Shown here piece by piece: positions 39,907 through 49,993 of a DNA stretch of 64,000 nucleotides; position 1 is the stretch's first letter; each line of letters begins with the position of its first letter. The DNA is from JACCXG01 sp963750935. Lineage in GTDB: Bacteria; Acidobacteriota; Vicinamibacteria; Vicinamibacterales; 2-12-FULL-66-21. The position numbers and the translations under genes were made by a program. The notes under the pieces are model-generated. The model was not told the DNA's origin and made no database searches. It worked only from the letters and a program-made list of their open reading frames with translations. The DNA lies in assembly GCA_963750935.1 (NCBI GenBank), contig CAVVSR010000018.1, positions 466,121-530,120 of the forward strand, read 5' to 3'.

Positions 39907-40647
39907 ATGGCGACTCTGGCAATTGGCGACATTCACGGCAACCTGGCGGCGTTGATCGATCTCCTCGGCCGTATCGAAGGCGAGGCCGGTCGCGGCGACA
40001 CGATCGTGTTCCTCGGGGACTATATCGATCGCGGTCCAGACTCGCGCGCCTGCATCGAAGCGATTCTCGACTTCCGCGGCAGGAGCGCAGCACGCGTCGT
40101 CTGCCTTCGCGGGAATCATGAAGATTGGCTGTTGCGCACATACAGCGACTACACCAAACACTCGTGGCTGTTCGGCATGGGCGGACTCGACACAGTTCGC
40201 AGCTATTCGGCCGACGCCCACGCGACATTGCGGGAGGCATGCCGCAACGTCGGTCTCGACCTCTACCTCAAGCCCATTGCCCTGCCGTATGAGGCCTTGT
40301 TCGACGCGATGCCGCCGGCACACCAATCATTCCTGACGACACTCGAAGCGTCCTGCTCGACCGCGGACTGTTTCTGTTCACACGCGGGGCTCGACCCCGC
40401 CGTGCCGATCGACGCGCAAAGGCCCGTCGCGCTCATCGAGGGCGGCGCTGGATTCCCGTCGGACTACAAGGGCGAGAAGCTCGTGGTATACGGCCATTGG
40501 GACGACGCGATTCTCGACAGCGATGGATGGCCACACCCGAATATCAGGGCGAACACGATCGGCACTGATACAAGCGTGCACGGTGTGGTGACGGCGGTGC
40601 GGCTTCCAGACCGCCGAGTGTTCCAGAGCGGCAGATACCCGATCTGA
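39907..40647 (+). CDS. Calcineurin-like metallophosphoesterase (PPP/ApaH-like)
   Basis: From ATG 39907 (246 residues) the protein starts directly with the metal-binding motifs of the PPP superfamily: GDIHGN (near 8-13), GDYIDRGPDS, RGNHEDW, then a His in FCSHAGLDP and VYGHWDD. The spacing fits bacterial PrpA/ApaH-like Ser/Thr phosphatases or dinucleotide hydrolases. No signal peptide. An in-frame start upstream at 39856 lacks these features at its N-terminus. The substrate cannot be told from sequence. Confidence 0.88.
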   Translation: MATLAIGDIHGNLAALIDLLGRIEGEAGRGDTIVFLGDYIDRGPDSRACIEAILDFRGRSAARVVCLRGNHEDWLLRTYSDYTKHSWLFGMGGLDTVRSYSADAHATLREACRNVGLDLYLKPIALPYEALFDAMPPAHQSFLTTLEASCSTADCFCSHAGLDPAVPIDAQRPVALIEGGAGFPSDYKGEKLVVYGHWDDAILDSDGWPHPNIRANTIGTDTSVHGVVTAVRLPDRRVFQSGRYPI

Positions 40648-40677
40648 GCCTCTGAATGGCCTGCTCGCTGCGGATTG

Positions 40678-40875
40678 TTATCGGGATGCGATTGGTGATG
40701 TCGCTGTCACGTTTTGTCGCTTTGCCTTGGAGGAACGTCGCCGTTTCAACTTCTTCAGGGGAGCAACGATGGTCGGGTGCGCCTTCACTGCGGACTGCTC
40801 GTCAGCCGGTAACTGATCCAGAAGGGGCACAATGAAGTCGTCGCGCAGGTGACCGCTCCGAATCAGGCGAGACAT
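40678..40875 (-). CDS. Small basic protein of unknown function (doubtful)
   Basis: This 65-codon frame encodes a helical N-terminus (MSRLIRSGHLRDDFIVPLLD) and a very basic tail (LKKLKRRRSSKAKRQ). No family is recognised and no strong ribosome binding site is seen. It fills the gap between the phosphoesterase and DUF4142 genes and may be a remnant. Confidence 0.25.
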   Translation of the reverse strand: MSRLIRSGHLRDDFIVPLLDQLPADEQSAVKAHPTIVAPLKKLKRRRSSKAKRQNVTATSPIASR

Positions 40876-40978
40876 GACGCGACGAGGGCCCCGCTGCGGC
40901 CTTCGTCCGTGGTCGGAACAGTCGCGAGCATCGGGTTTGCAAGGAATCCGGCGGCAAGAATCGAGCTGGAGACCGAGT

Positions 40979-41515
40979 ATGAAACACCTGTTAGGCCCTG
41001 TTGCCCTGGCCTGTGCGCTCATGGGGACGCTGATCGCGAGCCAGGACAAAGCACGTCCGGGGGAGAAGCCTCCCAGCGCGGACGCCCCGTTCATCGGAGC
41101 CGCCGCGATGGACGGTATGGCCGAAGTGGAACACGGCCGTCTCGCGACGCAAAATGCATCGTCGGCTGACGTAAAGCAATTCGCGCAACGGATGGTAGAC
41201 GACCATTCGAAGGCGGGCGACGAGCTGGAGCAGCTGGCCGAGAAGAAGGAAGTGACACTGGCGACAAAACTCGATGACCAGCATCGGGCGATGCAGCACA
41301 AGCTGGCATCACTCAAGGGTGCGGCCTTTGACAAGGCCTACATCGACCACATGGTGACGGCCCATCTGAAGGCGGTCGCGCTCTTTCAACAGGAAGCGAA
41401 AGAGGGCCAGGATCCGGATATCAAGGCCTGGGCGGCGAAGACGCTGCCGACGCTCCAGGACCATCTCAAGGTCGCCAGCGTGATCAATACAACCCTCGGC
41501 AAGGCCGGAAAGTAG
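40979..41515 (+). CDS. DUF4142 secreted protein
   Basis: The 178-residue product from ATG 40979 has a signal peptide (about 1-22) and the DUF4142 ferritin-like four-helix pattern: FIGAAAMDGMAEVEHGRLAT, VKQFAQRMVDDHSKAGDELE, FDKAYIDHMVTAHLKAVALF and IKAWAAKTLPTLQDHLKVAS. The conserved His and Glu/Asp positions suggest metal or peroxide-related chemistry in the periplasm, though no member has a settled function. Confidence 0.9.
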   Translation: MKHLLGPVALACALMGTLIASQDKARPGEKPPSADAPFIGAAAMDGMAEVEHGRLATQNASSADVKQFAQRMVDDHSKAGDELEQLAEKKEVTLATKLDDQHRAMQHKLASLKGAAFDKAYIDHMVTAHLKAVALFQQEAKEGQDPDIKAWAAKTLPTLQDHLKVASVINTTLGKAGK

Positions 41516-41557
41516 AGACCGGCCACTAGCTTCGTTCTCGCCGCAGTTTGCGCGCAG

Positions 41558-42295
41558 ATGCCCCGACGCATTCATGTCGGCACCGCCGGTTGGTCCATTC
41601 CTCGTGCCTCAGCGGAGCGCTGTCCCGGACAAGGCACACACCTCCAGCGCTATGGACGCGTGTTCGGATGTGCTGAGGTCAATTCTTCGTTCCATCGTCC
41701 GCACGCAGCCTCGACCTACGCAAAATGGGCGCTCGTGACGCCGCCGGACTTTCGATTCGCGGTGAAGATTCCCCGCACGATCACTCACGATCAGAAGCTT
41801 CGGCGCGCGCGTCTGCCGCTCGAGCGATTCCTGAACGAGACAGCGGGGTTGGGGGACAAACTCGGCCCGCTGCTGGTACAGCTCCCGCCGTCGCTCCCTT
41901 TTGACCGGCGCGTGGCAGGCAGGTTCTTCGAACTCCTGCGCGCGAACTACGAGGGGTCGATCGCGTGCGAACCCCGCCACGACACGTGGTTCACCAGGGG
42001 GGCTCAGGCGCTGCTCCTTGGTTTCAACGTCGGCCGTGTGGCGGCCGATCCTCCGCCCGCGACGGGAGCGGACGTGCCCGGCGGCTGGTCGGGACTCGTC
42101 TACTATCGGCTGCACGGTTCGCCGCGCAAGTACTGGTCCGCGTACGAACTCGCTTACATCGGGAAGCTTGCCGCCGCCCTGCGCGCCGTCCCGACGACCG
42201 CCGACGTCTGGTGCGTGTTCGACAACACGGCGAGCGGCGCCGCCCTGGAGAATGCCTGGGAGCTGCAGCGGCTTCTCAGTCCGTCGGCTACGTGA
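41558..42295 (+). CDS. DUF72 (YecE-like) TIM-barrel protein
   Basis: The 245-residue protein matches DUF72: HVGTAGWSIPRA at the N-terminus, FGCAEVNSSFHRPHAASTYA, FRFAVKIPRTITHDQKL, LLVQLPPSLPFD, ACEPRHDTWF, YYRLHGSPRKYW and WCVFDNTASGAALENAWEL. The family is a TIM-barrel of unknown function, suggested to act in DNA repair or sugar metabolism. It begins 42 bases after the DUF4142 gene, but no link is evident. Confidence 0.92.
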   Translation: MPRRIHVGTAGWSIPRASAERCPGQGTHLQRYGRVFGCAEVNSSFHRPHAASTYAKWALVTPPDFRFAVKIPRTITHDQKLRRARLPLERFLNETAGLGDKLGPLLVQLPPSLPFDRRVAGRFFELLRANYEGSIACEPRHDTWFTRGAQALLLGFNVGRVAADPPPATGADVPGGWSGLVYYRLHGSPRKYWSAYELAYIGKLAAALRAVPTTADVWCVFDNTASGAALENAWELQRLLSPSAT

Positions 42296-42354
42296 CGCCT
42301 CTTGAAGCTGCTGGCATGGCGGGCGACTTCTCTATTTGCCGGGCTCCATCCCTC

Positions 42355-42455
42355 GAGATCTCATGGCGTGTACGGCCGCGACGGCTTACTTGGCGCGCCC
42401 CATGTCAACCTTCACCGTGGCCGTCTGCCCTTTGAACTCGAGAATCATGTCGCTC
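42355..42455 (-). pseudogene. Duplicated 3' remnant of the lipocalin-like gene at 37371-37754
   Basis: About 100 bases match 37340-37445 with few changes. They encode the C-terminus SDMILEFKGQTATVKVDMGR and the similarity runs on past the stop. The 5' two-thirds are missing; the fragment is fused to ADOP-like sequence. Confidence 0.65.
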
Positions 42456-42491
42456 TGTGCCCAGGCCAATCGCGCACAGCCGCATCGACTG

Positions 42492-42695
42492 CTTCAGGAT
42501 CAGGCCGGACGACCCCGGCGGCGCTCGCGCCGGGCGCTCGCTGTCCGATGGTCGCAGCATGCGTTCACGCAAGGCCGGGACGCCGAGCAGGGAGGAGTAG
42601 TTGCCTGTGACCAGCTCGCCCACCGCCCGCCGCCCGTTGATGCGCGTCAGCAGCTGCCCCACGGAGACGTAAGTCTCGGGGGAGACGCCGGCCAT
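42492..42695 (-). pseudogene. Remnant of an ADOP permease periplasmic domain
   Basis: The frame contains GELVTGNYSSLLGVPALRER and MLRPSDSERPARAPPG, which resemble the start of the MacB-type periplasmic domain of ADOP permeases. No membrane helices or FtsX domains follow. It runs directly into the lipocalin remnant. Confidence 0.5.
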
Positions 42696-42781
42696 GTCGC
42701 GGCCGTGATCGTGCTGCCGATGTGCTTAGGACGACTTGGTCGTTGATTCGGTCAGCCGTTCCCCTCTGGAGTACAGCCGAA

Positions 42782-42816
42782 CTGTATTTACAGGCCTGTG
42801 TACGCCGACTCGGCGT
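42782..42816. promoter_or_regulatory. Two dyads upstream of the propeller gene
   Basis: CTGTA-TT-TACAG (42782-42793) and ACGCCGA-C-TCGGCGT (42802-42816) lie 30-64 bases upstream of the ATG at 42846. Either could be an operator. The first looks superficially like an SOS box but has the wrong spacing. Confidence 0.3.
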
Positions 42817-42845
42817 GCGTCGTGTCTTGCACTCACACGAACACG

Positions 42846-44482
42846 ATGCTCACGATTGCGCTGTCTCACCTGCTGGGGCGGGGTGTGCGGCTGGAGACAC
42901 ACGAAGCGGTTGCGCTGGCACGGGAGCTTTTGGCACACCCCTGCGGTATCCGACTCCCGAGAACATCCAGCTCGGCTCCGACGGCTCGGCGTCCTGCATC
43001 AGTAACGCCGGCATGCCCTCGGTGGCGGGCGTCGCCGACCTGCTGCTGACGCTGCTGCCGGCTGGAACCCCCAACGTGCCGGCGCCGCTTCGCTATGCAA
43101 TCGCGCGCGGGCTCGAGGCGGTCGAAGCGCCCCCTTTCGCGTCGCTGGGCGAGTTCTCGCGCGCGCTGGAGCGGTTCGAAAAGGGAGCGAGCCGCGACGT
43201 GCTGAGAGGCCTCCTGCAGCGCGGCGCGCGCCCATCGCGTCCGATCGCGGCGCCGATCGCGGTGGCGCCGACGCCGGTGACACCGCCTGCGTCAGGGTCT
43301 TCTCCAGTGGCGCGCGCGCCCAGCGTCGCTCCGCCGAGGCCGACGCGGGTGGTCCGCAAACCGGCAGCGTCCTCCAGCGAGCCGCCACAGCCGATCGCTG
43401 CCGCGCCGCCGATGTTCAGGTCCTTCGGCGCCGACGCAGATGCGGGCTCGCCCGTTCACTCAACGCGGCGGTGGGCACTGACGGCAGCGGCGGCACTCGT
43501 CGCGTCGTTCACCGTGGGCTTCGCCGTGGGGGACGGAATCACCGACCGGCGTGCCGCGACAAAGCCATCCGGCTCCGCGCGCGTGTCGCGCGGGGTCTCG
43601 GCCGCCACACCTGCAGCGAACGATTCGGCTGCGAACCCGGCGCCGGGCGGGTCCTTTGAACACGTCGTTGAGCAGGTCAAGGCCATCCAGGCCGTCCGCG
43701 CGACCCATGCGAACGCCTTCTCTCCGGCCTTCGCATCGGACGGCACGGCGATCTTCTTCCACACCGGCCGCGCGCGCGACGCCCGCAGCGCGATCGAAGT
43801 CGCCACCGCCGGCAGCCAGACAGATCGAGACATGGACGTCATGACGATCGTCGATGACGGCTCGCACAACTATCACGCGCAGCCATCGCCGGATGGCCGT
43901 TTCGTGGCATTCGACTCGGACCGCGACGGTGAGCGTGGTATCTACGTGGCGAACCGCGATGGCTCGCAGGTCCGCAGGGTCAGCGGCGCGGGCTACGCCG
44001 CGCTGCCGACGTGGTCGCGGAATACCGAGTGGCTCGCCTACATCCGCCCCGACACCGACAAGCCCGCTGTGTGGAATCTGTGGGTGCAGCCCGCCGCCGG
44101 CGGCAGTGCGCGCCGCGTCACCAACTATCGATATGGCCAGACGTGGACGGCCTCGTGGTTCCCCGACGACCGCCGCATCGCCTACAGCCACGAGGACACC
44201 CTGATGGTGATGGACCTGCAGACCGGCCGGGCCACTCGCTATCGGACGCCCGTCAAGGGGAAGCTGGTACGGACGCCCGCGGTCTCGCCGGATGGCACGA
44301 AGATCATCTTCCAGGTCTTCCGCCACGGCGCCTGGCTTCTCGACCTTGCCGATGGCTCGATGCAGCGCGTGCTCACCGATCCGACGGCGGAGGAGTTCTC
44401 CTGGTCGCCGGATGGCCGCCGGGTCGCGTTCCACAGCCGCCGCGACGGCCACTGGGGCATTTACGTGCTGTCGCGCAGTTAA
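42846..44482 (+). pseudogene. Membrane-anchored TolB/WD40-like propeller with a kinase-like N-terminus, one frameshift
   Basis: The N-terminal region reads MLTIALSHLLGRGVRLETHE, then after a lost base near 42947 PENIQLGSDGSASC and LRYAIARGLEAVEAPPFASL; these echo the HxDxxPENI and C-terminal parts of a Ser/Thr kinase but lack catalytic residues. A Pro/Ala/Arg-rich linker, a transmembrane helix (about 43480-43530) and a PD40 propeller follow (HAQPSPDGRFVAFDSDRDG, PAVSPDGTKIIFQVF, SWSPDGRRVAFHSRRDG). The complete protein would have about 545 residues. It could be a degenerate kinase-propeller receptor. Confidence 0.7.
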
Positions 44483-44579
44483 GCGTCCACTGGCGCAGAG
44501 GCCTGTGCCGCGCTGGTTGCGAGCTGCGAATAATCGCACCCTGAGTCGTTGCGACTATATGCCGCCGCGCCGCCGACCA

Positions 44580-44601
44580 AAGTGTGGCGCTCGCCACACT
44601 T
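44580..44601. repeat. 22-bp near-perfect palindrome
   Basis: AAGTGTGGCG (44580-44589), two bases, then CGCCACACTT (44592-44601) form a perfect 10-bp dyad. It lies about 100 bases after the propeller gene stop and 184 before the Kelch gene start. It could be an operator or a cruciform-type terminator; no U-tract follows. Confidence 0.45.
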
Positions 44602-44784
44602 GACAGACAAGTAATCCACCCGCTCTCCCGCCTTCGTCGCGTTCCAACTCCTGTGAGCCGTGCCGGTTACGAGTGGTTCCGCAATCGTGCGGCAGCACGT
44701 CGCGCCAGGACCTGCCATTGCACTCCGCGTCCTGCGCACCACAACCAATCGATCTTTTTATGGTGAACGGCAGGAGTGTCTCAA

Positions 44785-47700
44785 ATGGGTAGGCTGGCAA
44801 GAGGAATCGTGGCGCTGTGTATAGCCGCAGCGGCTGTCGCGCTCTCGACGAATGGTCTGCTGGCGGATGTTCCACAGGTGCCGACAGGTACGTGGACGGC
44901 AGCCGGTGGCTTCGCTGAACTACCGCGCGACGCGGCGTCGGCGGTGTTGCCGGATGGCAAGCTTGTCGTCAGCGGCGGATCCGGCGTTGACGGCCAGCCC
45001 TCGGCAGCGATCGCGATCTACGATCCCTCTTCGGCCACGTGGCAGCACGCCGGGCAAATGAGCGTCGCTCGCGCCGGCCACACGGTGACCGCGCTCCGCG
45101 ATGGACGCCTGCTCTTCGCTGGCGGCCGCACGGCTCAGGGGCTGTCGAGCTCCGCGGAGCTCTTCGACCCGGCCACGGGTGCCTCGACGGCAGCGGGCAG
45201 CCTCTCGCTGGCGCGGGCCGAGCACGCCGCAGCCCGTCTTGCGGACAACCGCGTGCTGATCGTCGGCGGATGGGACGGCAGTGCCGCGCTTGCGACGGCC
45301 GAGATCCTCGATCCGGCAAGCGGGTCGGCTTCGGTGCTGCCCGTTTCTCTGTCCAGAGCACGTATGAAGCTGTCGGCGACAACGCTCCTCGACGGTCACG
45401 TGCTCATCGCCGGCGGCAACGACGGAGCGCAGGACGTCGCAACCGCCGAAATCTTCGACGCGAGTCTCGAAGTCCTTTACCCGATTGCCTTGCTGAGCAC
45501 GCCGCGCAGCGCTCATCTCGCGGTGCTGCTGCCGCACAACAACACCGTGCTGATTACCGGTGGTACGTCGAACGGCGTCGCGCTGACTTCAGTCGAGCGC
45601 TTCGTCGACTGGAACGCGACGTTCGCCGTCGATGCCAGCCCGACGACGGTCGAGCGCCTCGGCGCGGTGGCCGTGCCGACAGCGCGCGACGGCGTCCTGC
45701 TCGTCGGCGGCGGCGGCTCTGCCGATGCCGAATTCTATGGGTTCGCGACGTTGAAGACCGACAAGGCGGACTACGCACCGGGCGAGATCGTGACCTTCAC
45801 CGGATCGGGCTGGCAGCCGGGAGAGACAGTCAGGCTCACGGTCAGCGAAGACGCCGACAGCCACTTCGATTTCGAGTTCACCGCCGTCGCCGACGAGCAC
45901 GGCAATATCGTCAATCAGGAATTCTTCCCGCGCGAGGACGACATCTACCATCACATGGGGATGCGCTTCTATGCCGTGGCGCGCGGTATCGCGTCTGACG
46001 CGCAGACGACTTTCACCGACGCGGGAACGCTGACGATCACCTTCGCCGGTGATGGCTCGGGCTCGGTGTCCGGAAACGGCGCCGGCAATTCCGGCGCGGC
46101 CTTCAGTGGCTGCACCAGCAGCGCCGGCACATGTTCTGTCGCCTATACGTCGAGCGGCGAGGCGACGCTGACCGCGACGGCCGCCTCGGGATCGCAGTTT
46201 GCCGGCTGGTCCGGCGCCTGCACGGGTTCCGGCGATCTGCGTGGTCAGGATGGATCGGCAACAGGTCTGTGACCGCGAGCGTTCCAGAAGATCGTGACTA
46301 CGACCGATCAGACCATCACGTTCGCAGCGCTCGGCGCGAAGACCTACGGCGACGGTGACTTCACGATCAGCGCCACGGCCACTTCGGGACTGGCCGTTAC
46401 CTTCACCGCTGCGGGACAGTGCACTGTCAGCGGTGACTCGGTCCACATCTCCGCCGCCGGCAGCTGCACGATCACCGCGCAACAGAGCGGCAACGCCGCA
46501 TACAACGCCGCGCCGGACGTGTCGCGTTCGTTCACGATCGACCAGGCGACGCCGGTGGTGACGGTGACGGGCGGCACTTATGCCTACGACACGCAGGCGC
46601 ATGTGGCGACGGCAACGGCGGCGGGTGTCAACGGCAGCAGCGTGGCGGGCAGCTTTGTCTTCACCTACAACGGCGGCAGCGAGGGGCCGGTGAACGCGAC
46701 GGCAACGGCCGCGGGTGTCAACGGCACCAATGTGCCGGGCAGCTTCGTCGTTCACCTACAACGGCGGCAGCGAGGGGCCGGTGAACGCCGGCAGCTACGC
46801 GGTTGGCGCCAGCTTCACCAGCAGCGACGCCAACTACACGAACGCGACGGGCACGGGCTCGATCACCATCGACCAGGCGACGCCGGTGGTGACGGTGACT
46901 GGCGGCACTTATACCTACGACACGCAGGCGCATGTGGCGACGGCAACGGCCGCGGGTGTCAACGGCAGCAGCGTGCGCGGGCAGCTTCGTCTTCACCTAC
47001 AACGGCGGCAGCGAGGGGCCGGTGAACGCCGGCAGCTACGCGGTTGGCGCCAGCTTCACCAGCAGCGACGCCAATTACACGAACGCGACGGGCACGGGCT
47101 CGATCACCATCGACCAGGCGACGCCGGTGGTGACGGTGACTGGCGGCACTTATACCTACGATACGCAGGCGCATGTGGCGACGGCAACGGCCGCGGGTGT
47201 CAACGGCAGCAGCGTCGCGGGCAGCTTCGTCTTCACCTACAACGGCGGCAGCGAGGGGCCGGTGAACGCCGGCAGCTACGCGGTTGGCGCCAGCTTCACC
47301 AGCAGCGACGCCAACTACACGAACGCGACGGGCACGGGCTCGATCACCATCGACCAGGCGACGCCGGTGGTGACGGTGACTGGCGGCACTTATACCTACG
47401 ATACGCAGGCGCATGTGGCGACGGCAACGGCCGCGGGTGTCAACGGCAGCAGCGTCGCGGGCAGCTTCGTCTTCACCTACAACGGCGGCAGCGAGGGGCC
47501 GGTGAACGCCGGCAGCTACGCGGTTGGCGCCAGCTTCACCAGCAGCGACGCCAACTACACGAACGCGACGGGCACGGGCTCGATCACCATCGACCAGGCG
47601 ACGCCGGTGGTGACGGTGACTGGCGGCACTTATACCTACGATACGCAGGCGCATGTGGCGACGGCAACGGTCGCGGGTGTCAACGGCAGCAGCGTGGCGG

Positions 47701-48455
47701 GGAGCTTCTCATTCACCTACAACGGCGGCAGCGAGGGGCCGGTGAACGCTGGCAGCTACGCGGTTGGCGCCAGCTTCACCAGCAGCGATGCCAATTACAA
47801 GAACGCGACGGGCACGGGCTCGATCGTCATCAACAAGGCACCCCAGACTATCGTGGTCACGACGCCGGCGCCCGCGCATGCGCTCTACGGCACCGGCTTC
47901 ACGGTAGCGGCTCAAGGCGGCGGATCGGGCAATCCTGTCACCTTCGGCGCGGCGGGATCGTGCACCAACATCGATGCCACATTCACGCTGACCAGCGGCT
48001 ACGGCACGTGCACGGTCAGCTTCGCGCAGGCCGGTAACCAGAACTACTACGCTGCCGATGTGGTAACGCAGGCCGTGGCCGCGGATCCCTGGCAGGTCTC
48101 GGGCTTCCATTCACCGGTGAGCTCCAGCCCCCTCGGCACGCCCGTTTGGAACGTCGTCAAGGGCGGCTCGACCGTGCCGTTGAAGTTCGAGATTTTTGCC
48201 GGTGTCGGCGGCCCGGAACAGACGTCGCTCGCGGCCGTGACGTCTCTGTCCCTGCAGCCCGTCTACTGCACGGGTGGTGCGGCGTTCGATGTTCCGGTCG
48301 ACCACCTCGCCGATACGGGAGGAACGTCGCTGCGACACGATGGCAGCCAGTTCATCCAGAACTGGAAAACGCCGAAGGTTCCTGGAAGCTGCTTCATGGT
48401 GACGATGGAGGCAGCAGACGCGTCCACGCTCAGGGCGTACTTCCTGATCAAGTAG
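44785..48455 (+). pseudogene. Secreted Kelch / Ig-like-repeat / PxKF-domain surface protein, several frameshifts
   Basis: AGGAG at 44772-44776 supports the ATG at 44785; a GTG lies at 44776. After a signal peptide (MGRLARGIVALCIAAAAVAL) come Kelch-type repeats (TVTALRDGRLLFAGGRTAQG, LLDGHVLIAGGNDGAQDVAT). A possible E-set/Ig domain follows (APGEIVTFTGSGWQPGETVR), then a Gly/Cys-containing domain and Ig/MBG-like 80-residue tandem repeats. The C-terminus carries the PxKF-type domain (KGGSTVPLKFEIFAGVGG). Indels near 46230-46290, 46752 and 46980 break the frame. A cell-surface adhesin or scaffold is likely. Confidence 0.75.
46540..47831 (+). repeat. Tandem 240-bp repeats (80 residues each) inside the surface protein
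   Basis: Units begin with GACCAGGCGACGCCGGTGG at 46540, 46871, 47112, 47352 and 47592. Units 3-5 are exactly 240 bp and nearly identical. Unit 1 is 331 bp because of an internal 90-bp duplication plus one base, and unit 2 is 241 bp because of one extra base. The encoded unit starts DQATPVVTVTGGTYTYDTQA and ends NATGTGSITI. Near-identical DNA points to recent duplication or repeat-driven assembly problems. Confidence 0.9.
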
Positions 48456-48992
48456 CTAGCGAACAGCGTTCATGGCTTCCGTCGATGGCGGCACGATGCC
48501 TTTGAGCCTGAGATAGACCGACATGTAGCCATGCTGCTCGTTGGAATGCGAAATCATGCTCACGAGCAGCGACAGCCTGGACAGCTGGAAGCCGGACTGT
48601 CCGGTCTTGACCATTTCGTCAGCCCGAGCGTCGGTCAGCGCCGCGAACGCGGCGTCGCAGATCGCGAACGATTCCTTGAGCGCGGCAAGCAGCTCCGCCT
48701 TGGTCTGTTTCTTGTCGGCGCCGACCGTCTTCGAGCCGGCGCCGGAGGCGAGACTGCAGTTGCGCGCCTGCGCATCCGCTACGTGGGCCACCGACTCGCC
48801 GAACGAACGTATCTCCGGTACGGGCTTGAAAGCAAAATGCTCCTCGGGCATCTTTTCGGCCATGGCGCTGAGGTTTCGCTTCACGGCGTCGTAGTAGTAC
48901 TGCTTGATTTCCGCGATCGGCGACGTGACTTGTGCGCCCGCGTCGGCGGCGGTGAGGCACATGAGCGCTGCGGCGAGCATCGGTCGCTTCAT
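48456..48992 (-). CDS. Secreted DinB-family protein
   Basis: AGGAGG seven bases upstream picks the ATG at 48992 (178 residues). A signal peptide (about 1-20, ending DAGAQ) precedes a four-helix DinB fold: IAEIKQYYYDAVKRNLSAMA, HFAFKPVPEIRSFGESVAHV and SMISHSNEQHGYMSVYLRLK. Conserved His residues in the second and last helices (for example HSNEQHG) would bind a metal, as in DinB/bacillithiol-transferase-like proteins. Why it is exported is unclear. Confidence 0.85.
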   Translation of the reverse strand: MKRPMLAAALMCLTAADAGAQVTSPIAEIKQYYYDAVKRNLSAMAEKMPEEHFAFKPVPEIRSFGESVAHVADAQARNCSLASGAGSKTVGADKKQTKAELLAALKESFAICDAAFAALTDARADEMVKTGQSGFQLSRLSLLVSMISHSNEQHGYMSVYLRLKGIVPPSTEAMNAVR

Positions 48993-49183
48993 CGAGACGC
49001 CTCCTTCCTGTGGCACCTGAAGACCGGACGGTGACCGCGTGGTGGTCACCGTTCTCATCGGGTAAAACTCTACCTATGTAGAATCCGACTGTCAACAGTG
49101 TCTGCGCTCGCTGGCCCGGTTCGCGGCATGGTTGGCACCCCTTGGGCGCGACGGTGCCTTGACGGCGGCGGTAGAATCTCGCC

Positions 49184-49933
49184 GTGTCGATCCCGCCGCG
49201 GCCTGGCACTCGCCTGAGCCTCCTCCTCCTCCTCTTCCCCGCCCTGGTATTCCCGCAGGCTGAACCGCCGCGAGCGTTGCCCCCGTCGCCACTGCAGCTC
49301 CTCGTCGAACGTACGGAACTGGCGGAGCCGCTCAGGCCGGAAGACCCTGGACGCCAACTGAACGTGACTCTCTTGAATCCGGGACCCAAGGCGGTTCATG
49401 GCTTCGTCGTGCAGAGCATGGCGACGTCGGCCGACGGACAAACGTCTTACGGCGGGTTCGGATCGGATACCTATGCGTATCCGGTCCGCGAGGATGGTCT
49501 CGGCGGTCCGATCATTGCCGGGGCGCGGCGGACCGTGCGCACGGGCCCAAATCTTCCCGGCGAGCCAGTGTCGTTTGGCGCACGCGTCGTGGCGGTCGTC
49601 TTCGAAGACGACACGGCAGTCGGCGATGAAAAGGACATTCAACAACTGTTCGAGCGGCGCGCGCTCAATCAGCGAACGTGGCCACTCGTCGAGACGATCA
49701 TCGCAGACGCGATGGCTGCAGGAGGCGAACCGCGAACGGTGCTCGAAAACATCACGTCAGCCGGGCAAGCGGTCCTCGGCGAGAGCTTCACCGATGCACA
49801 CGCCGAGCTCCGCACGCTGTCGATTAATTTGAAACACACGCGCGATCCGGCGCTCCTGCTGAAGACGTTCGTGGCTGACGTGCGCGCGAAGCGACGAGCC
49901 ACGGACGCGCATTACCGGCGGCGGTGGCAGTAG
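49184..49933 (+). CDS. Secreted protein of unknown function
   Basis: The GTG at 49184 begins a 249-residue protein with a signal peptide (SLLLLLFPALVFPQA). The first half looks like a beta-sandwich (QLNVTLLNPGPKAVHGFVVQ, RVVAVVFEDDTAVGDEKDIQ), the second is helical and charged (LNQRTWPLVETIIADAMAAG, HTRDPALLLKTFVADVRAKR). I recognise no family and no catalytic motif. It is divergent from the DinB gene. Confidence 0.6.
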   Translation: MSIPPRPGTRLSLLLLLFPALVFPQAEPPRALPPSPLQLLVERTELAEPLRPEDPGRQLNVTLLNPGPKAVHGFVVQSMATSADGQTSYGGFGSDTYAYPVREDGLGGPIIAGARRTVRTGPNLPGEPVSFGARVVAVVFEDDTAVGDEKDIQQLFERRALNQRTWPLVETIIADAMAAGGEPRTVLENITSAGQAVLGESFTDAHAELRTLSINLKHTRDPALLLKTFVADVRAKRRATDAHYRRRWQ

Positions 49934-49993
49934 GCCAACGCGGGCAGGCTTGACGATGCTCGTGGTAATGCCGAACGGCCAGACGCGCGTGGG

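Noticed and set aside
42782..42793. LexA/SOS box upstream of the propeller gene
   Set aside because: CTGT and ACAG are separated by four bases instead of the eight typical for the enterobacterial box, and the gene has no link to DNA repair.
46540..47831. Regular repeats as a possible CRISPR array
   Set aside because: Units are 240 bp, tandem without spacers and encode a repeated protein domain.
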